Assembly (NCBI RefSeq): GCF_039649665.1
Contig: NZ_JBDJAW010000008.1
Span: forward strand, 1-64,000
Length of the DNA stretch: 64,000 nucleotides
Source: Microbispora sp. ZYX-F-249
GTDB lineage: Bacteria > Actinomycetota > Actinomycetes > Streptosporangiales > Streptosporangiaceae
Reading direction: 5' to 3'
Below, one piece after another: positions 40,561 through 50,903 of this stretch. Position 1 is the first letter of the stretch. Every line of letters begins with the position of its first letter. Under the pieces are notes generated by a model, which was not told the DNA's origin, did no database searches, and saw nothing but the letters and a program-made list of their open reading frames with translations. The position numbers were made by a program, and so were the translations under genes.

Positions 40561-41568
40561 ATGCCCCGCACCCCCTCCGCCGCCTCGGGTGGCACGTCGC
40601 GCCGGTCCTTCCGCGGCATCGCCATCCTGGTGATCCTCGCGCTCATCGTCGTCGGCGCGCCGACCCTGATCGGCGCGTTCAGCGGGTTCGAGCGCACCAG
40701 CGGCGGAGAGGTGGCGGTCGTCCGCGACGGCGGGCCGCTCGACGACAACAAGGTCCGCCAGGTCATCGACCCCGGCTCCGGGGTCACCTGGATCGGCTGG
40801 TGGTCCCAGATACACCGCTATCCGGCGCAGCAGCGCTTCTACACGATCACCTCGAACTCCGGCGAAGGCGAGAAGTCCGGCGTCGACGTGGTCAACGTGC
40901 CGAGCAGCGACGGCGTCAACATGGGCATCGAGGGCACGCTGTACTTCGGGCTCAACCTCGACCACCAGACGCTGAAGTCGTTCGACGACAAGTTCGGCAC
41001 GCGCAAGTTCCGCAGCACCAACGGCGGGACCTACTACCCCTGGGACGGCGACGAGGGCTGGTCCGCCTTCCTGGACCAGATCATCCGACCGGTGATCGAC
41101 AACGACCTGCGCACCCAGATCAACAACTTCCGCTGCGCCGAACTGGTCTCCTCCTGCGCTCTCGTGCAGAACAACAGCGCCGGTCAGCAATCGGGCGTGC
41201 CGCAGCAGGGCAACAACGCGAACATCGCCAAGATCCAGAACGCGGTGAACACGAGCCTGGCCGAGGACCTCAAGGCGACCCTCGGCGCCGACTTCCTCAC
41301 CGGCATCCACTTCAACCTCTCGCGGGTGACCCTGCCCACCGAGGTGCAGGAGGCGGTCAACCAGGCACAGGCCGCGTTCGCGAAGGTCACGGAGGCACAG
41401 GCCAAGGTCGCCCAGGCACGCGCCGAGGCGGAGGCCAACAAGGCCCGGCAGGACGGCTACAACAAGTGCCCCACCTGTGCGGAGATCGAGAAGCTGAAGG
41501 CTCTGCCCCAGGGCATCACGGTGTACGCGCCGGGCAATACTGGAGGCGTCGCTCTGCCCACCAAGTAG
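40561..41568 (+). CDS. SPFH/Band 7 membrane protein
   Basis: This 335-residue protein has one N-terminal transmembrane helix (about residues 18-40) and an SPFH (prohibitin/flotillin-like) domain. A coiled coil with heptads of Ala/Glu/Gln follows (about 265-305, EVQEAVNQAQAAFAKVTEAQAKVAQARAEAEANKA). The short C-terminal tail carries a Cys pair (KCPTCAEIEK). SPFH proteins build membrane microdomain scaffolds and interact with proteases or secretion components. AGGAG is a good ribosome site. A small membrane partner gene begins 15 bp later. Confidence 0.85.
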   Translation: MPRTPSAASGGTSRRSFRGIAILVILALIVVGAPTLIGAFSGFERTSGGEVAVVRDGGPLDDNKVRQVIDPGSGVTWIGWWSQIHRYPAQQRFYTITSNSGEGEKSGVDVVNVPSSDGVNMGIEGTLYFGLNLDHQTLKSFDDKFGTRKFRSTNGGTYYPWDGDEGWSAFLDQIIRPVIDNDLRTQINNFRCAELVSSCALVQNNSAGQQSGVPQQGNNANIAKIQNAVNTSLAEDLKATLGADFLTGIHFNLSRVTLPTEVQEAVNQAQAAFAKVTEAQAKVAQARAEAEANKARQDGYNKCPTCAEIEKLKALPQGITVYAPGNTGGVALPTK

Positions 41569-41583
41569 GGAGCCGGGACCCCG

Positions 41584-41907
41584 ATGCGCCTGCTCGCCCT
41601 TCCCATGACGCTCATCGTCATCGCGCTACTCGTGTACCTGCTCGTGGTGCTCGCGCGCAGCGGGAAACCGGCGTCCCGGCGGGGTGCGGCCGGCGCGCCA
41701 CGCTGGGAGACCGACACGGTCATGGAGAACGGGTGGACCCTGATCGTCGTGCGCAAGGTCGCCCTCGGCCCCGCCGGGCCGGTGGAGCTGGCCAGGCAGA
41801 CGGTCAGGACCATCAAGGACGACGACCCGAACTGGGACGAGCTCTACCGGGAGGCCATGGTGGAAGCCCGCAACCGGGTCAGCACGCTGGAGATCGAGTC
41901 CGGCTGA
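41584..41907 (+). CDS. Small single-pass membrane partner of the SPFH protein
   Basis: This 107-residue protein has an N-terminal transmembrane helix (residues 3-25, LLALPMTLIVIALLVYLLVVLA) and a soluble C-terminal domain (RWETDTVMENGWTLIVVRKVALG...DDDPNWDELYREAMVEARNRV). No family name is offered. Its position 15 bp downstream of the SPFH gene on the same strand and its similar topology suggest it binds the scaffold. There is no clear ribosome site, so translational coupling is likely. Confidence 0.65.
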   Translation: MRLLALPMTLIVIALLVYLLVVLARSGKPASRRGAAGAPRWETDTVMENGWTLIVVRKVALGPAGPVELARQTVRTIKDDDPNWDELYREAMVEARNRVSTLEIESG

Positions 41908-42020
41908 GCCGATGACCATCGGGCGTCCTCGTTTCACCGACAGTCACAATACCTATTGACCCTGTAGGGATAATCGGCAACAGTGGGGCCAGCGATTCCA
42001 GCGATCCGAAAGGGCACCAC

Positions 42021-42515
42021 ATGAGCGTCACCGACGAGCTCCTCGCCAACGCCGAGCGATACGCCGCGGGTTTCGACAAGGGGCATTTGCCGCTGCCTCC
42101 GGCGCGCGGCGTGGCCGTCGTCGCCTGCATGGACGCCCGGCTCAACGTGTACGGCCTGCTGGGCCTGGCCGAGGGCGACGCGCACGTCATCCGCAACGCC
42201 GGCGGCGTGGTGACCGCGGACGAGCGGCGCAGCCTCGCCATCAGCCAGCGCCTGCTCGGCACCCGGGAGATCATCCTCATCCACCACACGGACTGCGGCA
42301 TGCTGACCTTCACCGACGACGGCTTCCGCGGGGACATCGAGGCGGAGGTCGGGATCAAGCCCGACTGGGCCGCCGAGGCTTTTGCCGACCTCGACGCGGA
42401 CCTCATCCAGTCGCTCAACCGCATCAAGGCCGACCCGTTCATCCCGCACAAGGACTCGGTGCGGGGCTTCGTCTACGAGGTGGAGACCGGCCGCCTGCGG
42501 GAGGTCAAACCCTGA
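42021..42515 (+). CDS. Beta-carbonic anhydrase (paralogue 2)
   Basis: This is a 164-residue beta-class enzyme with Cys36 (VACMDAR), Asp38, His89 and Cys92 (HHTDCGM), that is, the full canonical zinc site including the Gly missing in paralogue 1. It shares the LLxxAERY/NEKY N-terminus and the RNAGG..V motif. About 60 bp upstream are TTGACC (41956-41961) and a CCCT-GT-AGGG inverted repeat (41960-41969), which may form its promoter. A DUF6210-like gene follows after 62 bp on the same strand. Confidence 0.85.
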   Translation: MSVTDELLANAERYAAGFDKGHLPLPPARGVAVVACMDARLNVYGLLGLAEGDAHVIRNAGGVVTADERRSLAISQRLLGTREIILIHHTDCGMLTFTDDGFRGDIEAEVGIKPDWAAEAFADLDADLIQSLNRIKADPFIPHKDSVRGFVYEVETGRLREVKP

Positions 42516-42577
42516 ACCCGCTCCCCGGCCGGCACGAGTCGTCGCGCCCGTGAGGGACAGTCCGGGAGACTGCCACC

Positions 42578-43006
42578 GTGAAAGCGCAACGCTTCGTCTC
42601 CCTCGATCCCGACGGCACGAGCGGCGGCCGCTGGATGTACGTCGTGGTGGAAGCCGGGACCGGGGTCTTCTACCAGCAGCAGTACGGAGGCACGGCCTGC
42701 CGCGAGGGGCAGGTGGAAGGCTTCCTCGTCCCACTGTTCGGCCTCGACGCTCTCGACGCGCTTCGGCGGCTCTTCGAGAAGCACTTCCGGCGCGCCGGCA
42801 CCTGGAACCACCCGTGGCCGGACGACGAGCGGAACAGGCTGCGCGACATCGTCGGATCGATCCCGTACTGGGCATGCGACGGAAACGCCGAGACGCGGCA
42901 CGACCTCCGGCTGGACGAGAGCCGGATCGGCGAGGTGGACGAGGCATGGGTTCCGGTGATCACACCCGACGGCCCCGGAGTGCTCATGTGGCACAACTCG
43001 GACTGA
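42578..43006 (+). CDS. DUF6210-like protein
   Basis: This 142-residue cytosolic protein has the sequence GVFYQQQYGGTACREGQVEGFLVPLFG and ends VPVITPDGPGVLMWHNSD. This matches the DUF6210 pattern, a family with no known role; the match is from memory and moderate in confidence. It probably folds as an alpha/beta domain and has no signal peptide or membrane segment. The GTG lacks a strong ribosome site. It may be co-transcribed with the upstream carbonic anhydrase (62-bp gap). Confidence 0.65.
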   Translation: MKAQRFVSLDPDGTSGGRWMYVVVEAGTGVFYQQQYGGTACREGQVEGFLVPLFGLDALDALRRLFEKHFRRAGTWNHPWPDDERNRLRDIVGSIPYWACDGNAETRHDLRLDESRIGEVDEAWVPVITPDGPGVLMWHNSD

Positions 43007-43211
43007 GCCCGCCGGAAGGCGGCGAACACGGCCCGCTCGGGGACACGACTGGGGACGCGCGGGAGGGGAGACCGGATCATCAGCCTCCCGGAGACGGCTG
43101 AGGTCACCGGAAACCGGCCGCTTCCGGACACCTCCCGGCAGATAGGGCCGGAGTGGTCCGGGTAGATGTGCACGCGTCCGCATCCCCCTCCCCCCAAGGA
43201 AGGACGCCCCC

Positions 43212-43505
43212 GTGAACGCTCTGGTCACACGCGTGTCCACGATCTGCGCCGCAGTCGCCCTGGCGGGCGCCGTCACCGCCGCACCGGCCGCGGCGCAGAA
43301 CTTCTCCGCCCACTACACCTGCGCGGCCGGCAACGTACTCCCCACGATCGACTGGCTGACCGGTGTCCTGGCCCGCGACTGCACGGGGCCGGGCGCCAGC
43401 GATGGCGCCATGGGGAGCATCACCATCCCGATCGGGACCTATTCCTGCCGCTTTGTGTACTACAGCCCCGAGAGCGATTACCTCTCCGGCTATGACTGCT
43501 ACTGA
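43212..43505 (+). CDS. Small secreted cysteine-containing protein
   Basis: This 97-residue protein has a Sec signal peptide (cut predicted after Ala28, AAA|QNF). The mature part of about 69 residues has four cysteines (YTCAAG, RDCTGPG, YSCRF, and Cys at the second-last position), which could make two disulfides. GGAAGG precedes the GTG. It lies 23 bp before the convergent parE stop. No family is recognised; small secreted cysteine-rich proteins of this kind are common in actinomycetes. Confidence 0.7.
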   Translation: MNALVTRVSTICAAVALAGAVTAAPAAAQNFSAHYTCAAGNVLPTIDWLTGVLARDCTGPGASDGAMGSITIPIGTYSCRFVYYSPESDYLSGYDCY

Positions 43506-43528
43506 ATCGGTGCCCGGCGGGGCACCGG

Positions 43529-45601
<2,073 letters not shown>

Positions 45602-45656
45602 ACCCAACTCCCACTTATCAATCGAACACGCGTACGCAGCTTAACGCCACTCATGT

Positions 45657-45670
45657 TTGTACGCGTACAA
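45657..45670. promoter_or_regulatory. 14-bp palindrome upstream of parE
   Basis: TTGTACGCGTACAA is a perfect palindrome, 56 bp upstream of the parE GTG in the divergent parE/DUF7455 region. A partial second copy (ACGCGTACG at about 45628-45636) is nearer the gene. A TAAGCT -10-like box of parE lies between them, so it could be an operator near the parE promoter. Confidence 0.5.
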
Positions 45671-45848
45671 GCTTGCCAGGCGCAGCACGATGACCGGCAC
45701 TTTCGCTGTGATCCCGGTCACTTTCCGGATCATTCTGCTCTGGGCGTAGTCGGAGCATGATTGGGAAGCCCCTCATCCGGTTAGATGTTGTCCCAAGTGA
45801 CTGACGCCAACGTCCCCACGAAATGTGGGGCGACCCGAAAGGCGATAC

Positions 45849-46079
45849 GTGACTGGAGCTCTCGCCCCCATCAAGCCGCTGACGGCCCTGGACCGGTGCG
45901 ACCGGTGCGGTGCTCAGGCCTACATCCGCGCGACCCTGCCCGTGGGTGGGGAGTTGCTGTTCTGCGCCCACCACGGGCGTCAGCACGTGACTGTGCTGCG
46001 CGACAAAGGTGCTGAGATCCAGGACGAGTCGGCCCGACTCAGTGAATCCCCCGCGACCGCCCCTGACGGCGAGCGCTGA
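45849..46079 (+). CDS. DUF7455 protein (small zinc-ribbon-like)
   Basis: This 76-residue cytosolic protein starts APIKPLTALDRCDRCGAQAYIRATLPVG. A CxxC (CDRCG) and a CAHH (FCAHH) motif could bind zinc. DUF7455 is conserved in actinobacteria next to the principal sigma and parE genes; I recall the same order in Streptomyces (near hrdB). Function is unknown. The GTG is chosen because the conserved region begins there; AAAGGCG lies 5-11 bp upstream. A hairpin terminator follows 6 bp after the stop. Confidence 0.8.
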   Translation: MTGALAPIKPLTALDRCDRCGAQAYIRATLPVGGELLFCAHHGRQHVTVLRDKGAEIQDESARLSESPATAPDGER

Positions 46080-46085
46080 CCCATA

Positions 46086-46131
46086 GACGGCGTGCCGGAG
46101 CGTCACGACGATGTCCGCTCCGCACGCCGTC
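46086..46131 (+). terminator. Terminator of the DUF7455 gene
   Basis: A 16-bp stem with one bulged C (46086-46102 with 46116-46131) and a 13-nt loop, immediately after the DUF7455 stop. Confidence 0.75.
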
Positions 46132-46230
46132 GCCATATGAAGAAGCCACCGGCCCGGGCCGGACACCCGCCGTTCCCCGTTTCCCCCGGGGCCCGGCGGA
46201 TGCCGCCCGGGCGTGACCCGCGGCCGTCGG

Positions 46231-46250
46231 CGTACGGCGGCCGCCGTACG
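46231..46250. repeat. Perfect 20-bp palindrome near the end of the GNAT gene
   Basis: CGTACGGCGG directly joined to CCGCCGTACG. It lies between two convergent genes (stops at 46079 and 46304), so it can serve as a terminator for the GNAT gene on the minus strand. Confidence 0.6.
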
Positions 46251-46303
46251 GGTGCCGCGACCGGCCTGAGCCGGCGCGCGGGCCTCCCCAGCGGCGGCGC
46301 CCG

Positions 46304-47035
46304 TCAGGGCCGCACGCGGTAGTGATAGCGACCGGCGACGGTGAAGCCCTCCCGCTCGTAGAGCGCGCGGGCCGCCGCGTTGGCCTCCGTCACCACCAGG
46401 TACGCGCCGTCCGCGCCGTGGCCTCCGCCCCAGGCGAGCAGGGTGCGCAGCACGGCCGCGCCCAGCCCGCGCCGCCTGACGCGTGGCTCGACGGCCATGC
46501 AGTAGACGCCGAGCCACCGGCCCTGCGGGACGCCCCTTCCCACCGCGCCCTCGTCGAGGAGGACGTACCCGGCGGGCACTCCGCCGAGGATGCGCTCGCC
46601 CCACGTCCGCGCGGGAGTCTCCCCGGCGTCGCGATGCCGCCCGCCGTCGACGCTCCACCACGTGTGCAGCCACCGTTCCGACGGCGCGTCCTCCACCACC
46701 GCCCCCGCGGCACGGTCACCGGAGGTCAGCGGTCTGGTCATCACCGACGTGGGGTCAGCGAGCAGGTAGCCCCGGCGGCTCAGTTCTTCGTCGAGCCCCG
46801 GCGTCGCGCCCGCGCCTACGTAGAACACACAGGGCAGCCCGAGGCCCTCGTAGAACCGCTCGGCCCGGTCGACCGCCTCCGGCAGGTCCGCGCGCTCTCC
46901 CAGCGCGAGCACCGAGTTGGCCCGCTTCGTCACTCCGCCGGCATGCCGGTAGACCCAGCCGCCGTCCTCGGCCCGCCCCGGCGCCGGCCAGGCCTCGTCG
47001 ACCAGCAGGTCGAACTGTGCGATCTCCTCATCCAC
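46304..47035 (-). CDS. Double-GNAT-fold acetyltransferase
   Basis: This is a 243-residue protein. The N-terminal half (WVYRHAGGVTKRANSVLALG, FYVGAG) is a degenerate GNAT-like domain seen in a known actinomycete family. The C-terminal GNAT domain (about 150-243) has the acetyl-CoA loop VEPRVRRRGLGAAVLRTLLAW and ends VTEANAAARALYEREGFTVAGRYHYRV. The substrate is unknown. The start is GTG 47035, with a TAGGCT -10 box (47043-47048) 7 nt upstream and no ribosome site, indicating a leaderless mRNA. It is divergent from yaaA. Confidence 0.75.
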   Translation of the reverse strand: MDEEIAQFDLLVDEAWPAPGRAEDGGWVYRHAGGVTKRANSVLALGERADLPEAVDRAERFYEGLGLPCVFYVGAGATPGLDEELSRRGYLLADPTSVMTRPLTSGDRAAGAVVEDAPSERWLHTWWSVDGGRHRDAGETPARTWGERILGGVPAGYVLLDEGAVGRGVPQGRWLGVYCMAVEPRVRRRGLGAAVLRTLLAWGGGHGADGAYLVVTEANAAARALYEREGFTVAGRYHYRVRP

Positions 47036-47162
47036 CCGCCGCAGCCTAACCGGCCGGCACTGCCCGGATATCCACCCTCGGCACACGCGCCCCCGATGGG
47101 CCGCGTCTTCACCGATCCGGCGCGCGGCTGACCGGCGCGCGGGCCGGATAAGCTGCGGAACC

Positions 47163-47912
47163 GTGCTCATCCTGCTTCCGCCCTCGGAGGGGAAGGCCGA
47201 GCGGGGAACCTCTGCCGTCCGGCGGCTCAGCTTCCCCGAACTCGCCTCCCCGCGCGAGAAGGTCCTCGACGCCCTCGTCTCGCTCTGCCACGCCCCCGAG
47301 GCGCGCGACGTGCTCGGCCTGTCCGAGGGACAGGCCGGCGAGATCGGGCGCAACCTGGCGCTGTCCACGGCGCGCACCCTGCCCGTCGCCGCCCTCTACA
47401 CGGGCGTGCTGTACGACAATCTCGCCCTGGCCACCCTCTCGCCCGAGGCCCGGCGGCGGGCGGACCGGAGGATCGTCGTTTTCTCGGCACTGTGGGGCCT
47501 GCTGCGCCCGTCCGACCGCGTGCCGCCCTACCGGCTGTCCATGGGCGTACGGCTGCCGCCGATGGGCGGCCTGGCCGCGTTCTGGCGGCCGTCGATCAGC
47601 GCGGTGCTCGACGCGACGAAGGGGCTCGTGGTGGACATGCGGTCCGCGACGTACGCCGCCGCCTGGCAGCCCGGCGAACGCGGCGTGGCCGTACGGGTGC
47701 TGAGGGAGGCGGCGGGGAAACGGACCGTCGTCAGCCACATGGCGAAGGCCACCAGGGGCGTGGTGGCCCGATCGCTCGTCGAGACCCCCGACCGGCCCCG
47801 CACGGCCGGCGACCTCGCCGACCTGCTGACCGGCCTGGGGCACCGGGTGGAACTGGCCGCGTCCGCCGGCCGGGGACGGCCGCGGGTCCTCGACGTGATC
47901 GTGAACGAGTGA
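47163..47912 (+). CDS. yaaA: YaaA (UPF0246) peroxide-stress-type protein
   Basis: This 249-residue protein begins MLILLPPSEGKAER, the YaaA/UPF0246 hallmark, and has the conserved Y-R-L-S-M-G-V and ALWGLLRPSDRVPPYRLSMG blocks. E. coli YaaA limits free iron and protects DNA in hydrogen peroxide stress. The protein has a DNA-binding helix-hairpin-helix-like fold, but its biochemical activity is unsettled. The GTG start lacks a Shine-Dalgarno; TAAGCT (47149-47154) lies 8 nt upstream. It converges with the next gene, their stops being 1 bp apart (47912 and 47914). Confidence 0.85.
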   Translation: MLILLPPSEGKAERGTSAVRRLSFPELASPREKVLDALVSLCHAPEARDVLGLSEGQAGEIGRNLALSTARTLPVAALYTGVLYDNLALATLSPEARRRADRRIVVFSALWGLLRPSDRVPPYRLSMGVRLPPMGGLAAFWRPSISAVLDATKGLVVDMRSATYAAAWQPGERGVAVRVLREAAGKRTVVSHMAKATRGVVARSLVETPDRPRTAGDLADLLTGLGHRVELAASAGRGRPRVLDVIVNE

Positions 47913-47913
47913 G

Positions 47914-48879
47914 TCAGAGGTTGAGCCGGGCGCAGGCCCGGCGGTACTGCTGCCCGGGGTCGCCGAGGTGCGACCAGGGCAGCCGGCTGAACCGGCCGCC
48001 CGTCCTGGCCAGGTGGCCGCGCGCCGGACGCCGCAGGTCCGACAGGTAGAACGCGGCGCCGAAGACGTTGTGCGCCTCGACCGCCCGCGGATGCGCCGCG
48101 CCGAGGCGCCGCTCCGACCAGTGGGCGGAGGCCGAGACGACCTCACGCTGCGCGTCGAAGGAGAACCAGCCGCCCCGCGACATGGGGGTGCGCCCGGCGG
48201 CGACGGTCTCGAAGTGGGCCAGCGGCACGAGCGCGGGCAGCGGACTGCCCTCCGGAGCGTGCGCGGCGGCCGAGCGGGCGAAAGCGAGCATCTCCTGGGC
48301 GGTGCCGCCCCAGCCGGGCGACAGAGTGATCAGACGGGCCACCGCCCCCGAATACAGCGTCGGCCAGCGGCGGGAGCACTCGTACCAGACCGCGTCCTTG
48401 TCACCGCGCGGCCGGTCCAGCCCGACGGCCAGCCACATCAGGCCCTCCCACGGCACCGGGTCGCCCGGCGCGAGCGCCGCCGCCGTCAGCAGCGGCTGCC
48501 TGGCCTGTTCCATCGCCGACTGATAGGTGTGCAGCCGGTCCGCCTGCACCGCTCGGGCCCGTACGTCGGGCCGCAGTTCCCAGGCCTCCTCCAGGCGGGT
48601 GCGGCCGAGCCACAGCCAGAGGTCGGGATTGCCCTGGTCATAGGCGAGCAGCGCCTCGATCGACCGGCTCGCCCCGATGACGGTCCGCGAGAGCGCCTCC
48701 ACCCGCAGCGACCGCGTCTCCGGGTCGCCCCTGCTGTCCGCCAGGACGGCCGCGGCCGGTCCGAGGTCGCCCCGGCAGGCGGCCTCGACCGCCTCGTCGA
48801 GCATCGCATCCGCCCACGGGCGGTCCGGGATCACTCGTGGCCCCCGAGCACGCGCCCGATCCACTTCGATCACTCCCAT
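47914..48879 (-). CDS. Conserved hypothetical actinobacterial protein
   Basis: This is a 321-residue cytosolic, largely helical protein with TPR-like alternation (MLDEAVEAACRGDLGPAAAVLADSRGDPETRSLRVEALSRTV, then QGNPDLWLWLGRTRLEEAWELR). A conserved-looking WYECSRRWPTLYSGAVARLITLSPGWGG middle and a C-terminal WSHLGDPGQQYRRAC are present. I recognise no named family. The start is ATG 48879, with TAGGCT (48888-48893 on this strand) 8 nt upstream and no ribosome site, so leaderless translation is likely. It lies downstream of the sigma gene on another transcript. Confidence 0.65.
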   Translation of the reverse strand: MGVIEVDRARARGPRVIPDRPWADAMLDEAVEAACRGDLGPAAAVLADSRGDPETRSLRVEALSRTVIGASRSIEALLAYDQGNPDLWLWLGRTRLEEAWELRPDVRARAVQADRLHTYQSAMEQARQPLLTAAALAPGDPVPWEGLMWLAVGLDRPRGDKDAVWYECSRRWPTLYSGAVARLITLSPGWGGTAQEMLAFARSAAAHAPEGSPLPALVPLAHFETVAAGRTPMSRGGWFSFDAQREVVSASAHWSERRLGAAHPRAVEAHNVFGAAFYLSDLRRPARGHLARTGGRFSRLPWSHLGDPGQQYRRACARLNL

Positions 48880-48992
48880 GAGGCGCGAGCCTAGGAGCCT
48901 CGACGTGCCCGGGGCGCTACCACGAGGTTACGGGGGTGTAAACGTCATCGCCCCCTCGGCCGTACGTGGCCGGGGGACGATCGACTCGTGCG

Positions 48993-50684
48993 TCAGTCCA
49001 GGTAGTCGCGCAGCACCTGGGAACGGGAAGGGTGCCGCAGCTTCGACATGGTCTTGGACTCGATCTGGCGGATCCGCTCACGGGTCACGCCGTAGACCTT
49101 CCCGATCTCGTCGAGGGTCTTCGGCTGCCCGTCGGTGAGACCGAACCGCATCGACACCACGCCCGCCTCCCGCTCCGACAGCGTGTCGAGAACGGAGTGC
49201 AGCTGCTCCTGCAGCAGCGTGAAGCTGACGGCGTCGGCCGGGACGATGGCCTCGGAGTCCTCGATGAGGTCGCCGAACTCGCTGTCGCCCTCCTCGCCCA
49301 GCGGAGTGTGCAGAGAGATCGGCTCGCGGCCGTACTTCTGCACCTCGATGACCTTCTCAGGGGTCATGTCGAGCTCGCGGGCCAGCTCCTCCGGCGTGGG
49401 CTCGCGGCCGAGGTCCTGCAGCATCTGCCGCTGGACACGGGCCAGCTTGTTGATCACTTCGACCATGTGGACCGGGATGCGGATGGTCCGCGCCTGGTCG
49501 GCCATGGCCCGGGTGATCGCCTGCCGGATCCACCAGGTGGCGTACGTGGAGAACTTGTAGCCCTTGGTGTAGTCGAACTTCTCGACCGCGCGGATCAGGC
49601 CCAGGTTGCCCTCCTGGATCAGGTCCAGGAACAGCATCCCGCGCCCGGTGTACCGCTTGGCCAGCGAGACGACGAGACGGAGGTTGGCCTCCAGCAGATG
49701 GTTCTTGGCGCGGTGGCCGTCCTCGGCGATCCACTCCAGCTCGGCGCGGACGTCGACGGGGAGGTTGTCGGCCTCCTGGGCGAGCTGCTCCTCGGCGAAC
49801 AGGCCGGCCTCGATCCGCTTGGCGAGCTCGACCTCCTGCTCGGCGTTGAGGAGCGGCACCTTGCCGATCTGCTTGAGGTAGTCCTTCACCGGGTCGGCGG
49901 TGGCGCCGGCCGCCGCGACCTGGGCGACGGGCGCGTCGTCATCGTCGTCGGTGAGGATCAGCACCTCGTCCTCGGACTGGGCGAGCGCCTCGGCCTTGGG
50001 CTCCTCGCCCTCGGCCTCCCCCTCGGGTTCGGCGTCGGACTCCTCGGTCTCCGCCTCGGCGTCGATCTCGACGTCCTCGACCTCGATGTCGAAGTCCTCG
50101 ATGTCGACGTCACCTTCGAGGTCGATGTCCTCGTCGTCCTCGGCGATGTCGGCCGACTTCGGCTTGGGGTCGGCCTTCGGCGCCTTGCCCTCGGGCCCCG
50201 TGGCGGGGGCCTCCGGCTTGGCGGGCGCGGCCTTCTTCGGCGGAGCGGGCTTCGCCGGAGCCTTGGCGGCAGCCGGCTTGGCGGCGGGCGCGGGCTTGGC
50301 CGGGGCGGCGGGCCTCTTCGCCGCCGGCTTGGCGGCCGGCGCGGAGTCGGTGACCACTGCGGTCACGGTCTCCGGCTGCGATTCCTTGGCCGCCGCGGAT
50401 TTGGTGGTCTTCTTGACGGGCGCGGTGGTGCGGCGCTTGGCTTGACCTCGAGAACGCTTGGGAGCCGCGGAGTCGGCGGCCGTCACCACGACGGTCACAC
50501 CCTCCTTGCTGAGGCTGCGCAGGAATCCAGCGGCTTGCGACATCGGGATGTCCGCTTCCTCGAAGGCCTTGCGGACATCCTCGGACTCGAGGAAACCCTG
50601 CGAGCGCCCACGCTCGAGGAGCTGCTGAATCACTGGCTCGTTCAGCTCCGACGGCTTCGAGCGAGTCGAACTTGCAGGCGACAC
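48993..50684 (-). CDS. hrdB: Principal sigma factor (HrdB/RpoD group 1)
   Basis: This 563-residue principal sigma factor has an N-terminal helix-rich part ([46 protein letters not shown]), then a Lys/Ala/Pro-rich and a strongly acidic segment (about 70-270). Sigma regions 1.2 ([32 protein letters not shown]) and 2 ([56 protein letters not shown]) follow, with regions 3 and 4 completing the protein ([30 protein letters not shown]). HrdB is the Streptomyces name; synteny with DUF7455 and parE supports it. The start is GTG 50684 with GAGAGG five bases upstream. Several TANNNT boxes lie in the 200-bp leader. Confidence 0.9.
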   Translation of the reverse strand: MSPASSTRSKPSELNEPVIQQLLERGRSQGFLESEDVRKAFEEADIPMSQAAGFLRSLSKEGVTVVVTAADSAAPKRSRGQAKRRTTAPVKKTTKSAAAKESQPETVTAVVTDSAPAAKPAAKRPAAPAKPAPAAKPAAAKAPAKPAPPKKAAPAKPEAPATGPEGKAPKADPKPKSADIAEDDEDIDLEGDVDIEDFDIEVEDVEIDAEAETEESDAEPEGEAEGEEPKAEALAQSEDEVLILTDDDDDAPVAQVAAAGATADPVKDYLKQIGKVPLLNAEQEVELAKRIEAGLFAEEQLAQEADNLPVDVRAELEWIAEDGHRAKNHLLEANLRLVVSLAKRYTGRGMLFLDLIQEGNLGLIRAVEKFDYTKGYKFSTYATWWIRQAITRAMADQARTIRIPVHMVEVINKLARVQRQMLQDLGREPTPEELARELDMTPEKVIEVQKYGREPISLHTPLGEEGDSEFGDLIEDSEAIVPADAVSFTLLQEQLHSVLDTLSEREAGVVSMRFGLTDGQPKTLDEIGKVYGVTRERIRQIESKTMSKLRHPSRSQVLRDYLD

Positions 50685-50903
50685 GAACACCTCTCGAACG
50701 AACGCATGGCGAGAATGGACCCAGGTGCTTCTTCTTTTCCGGTGGTGAGGTCGCGCAGACCGCGACATGCCATTGTGGCACGCCACGGTACGTGATACGG
50801 CCGCGTCCCGCCGGGTTGCCCCTCCACCCTAGGCCGACCGAGACACTAGTGCGTACGGAAGGAGGTCACTGATACCCGAAAGCAACCGTTATGACTGTTT
50901 CAT

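Noticed and set aside
48966..50795. A 609-codon frame antisense to the principal sigma gene
   Set aside because: Glycine/leucine-rich shadow of the sigma reading frame.
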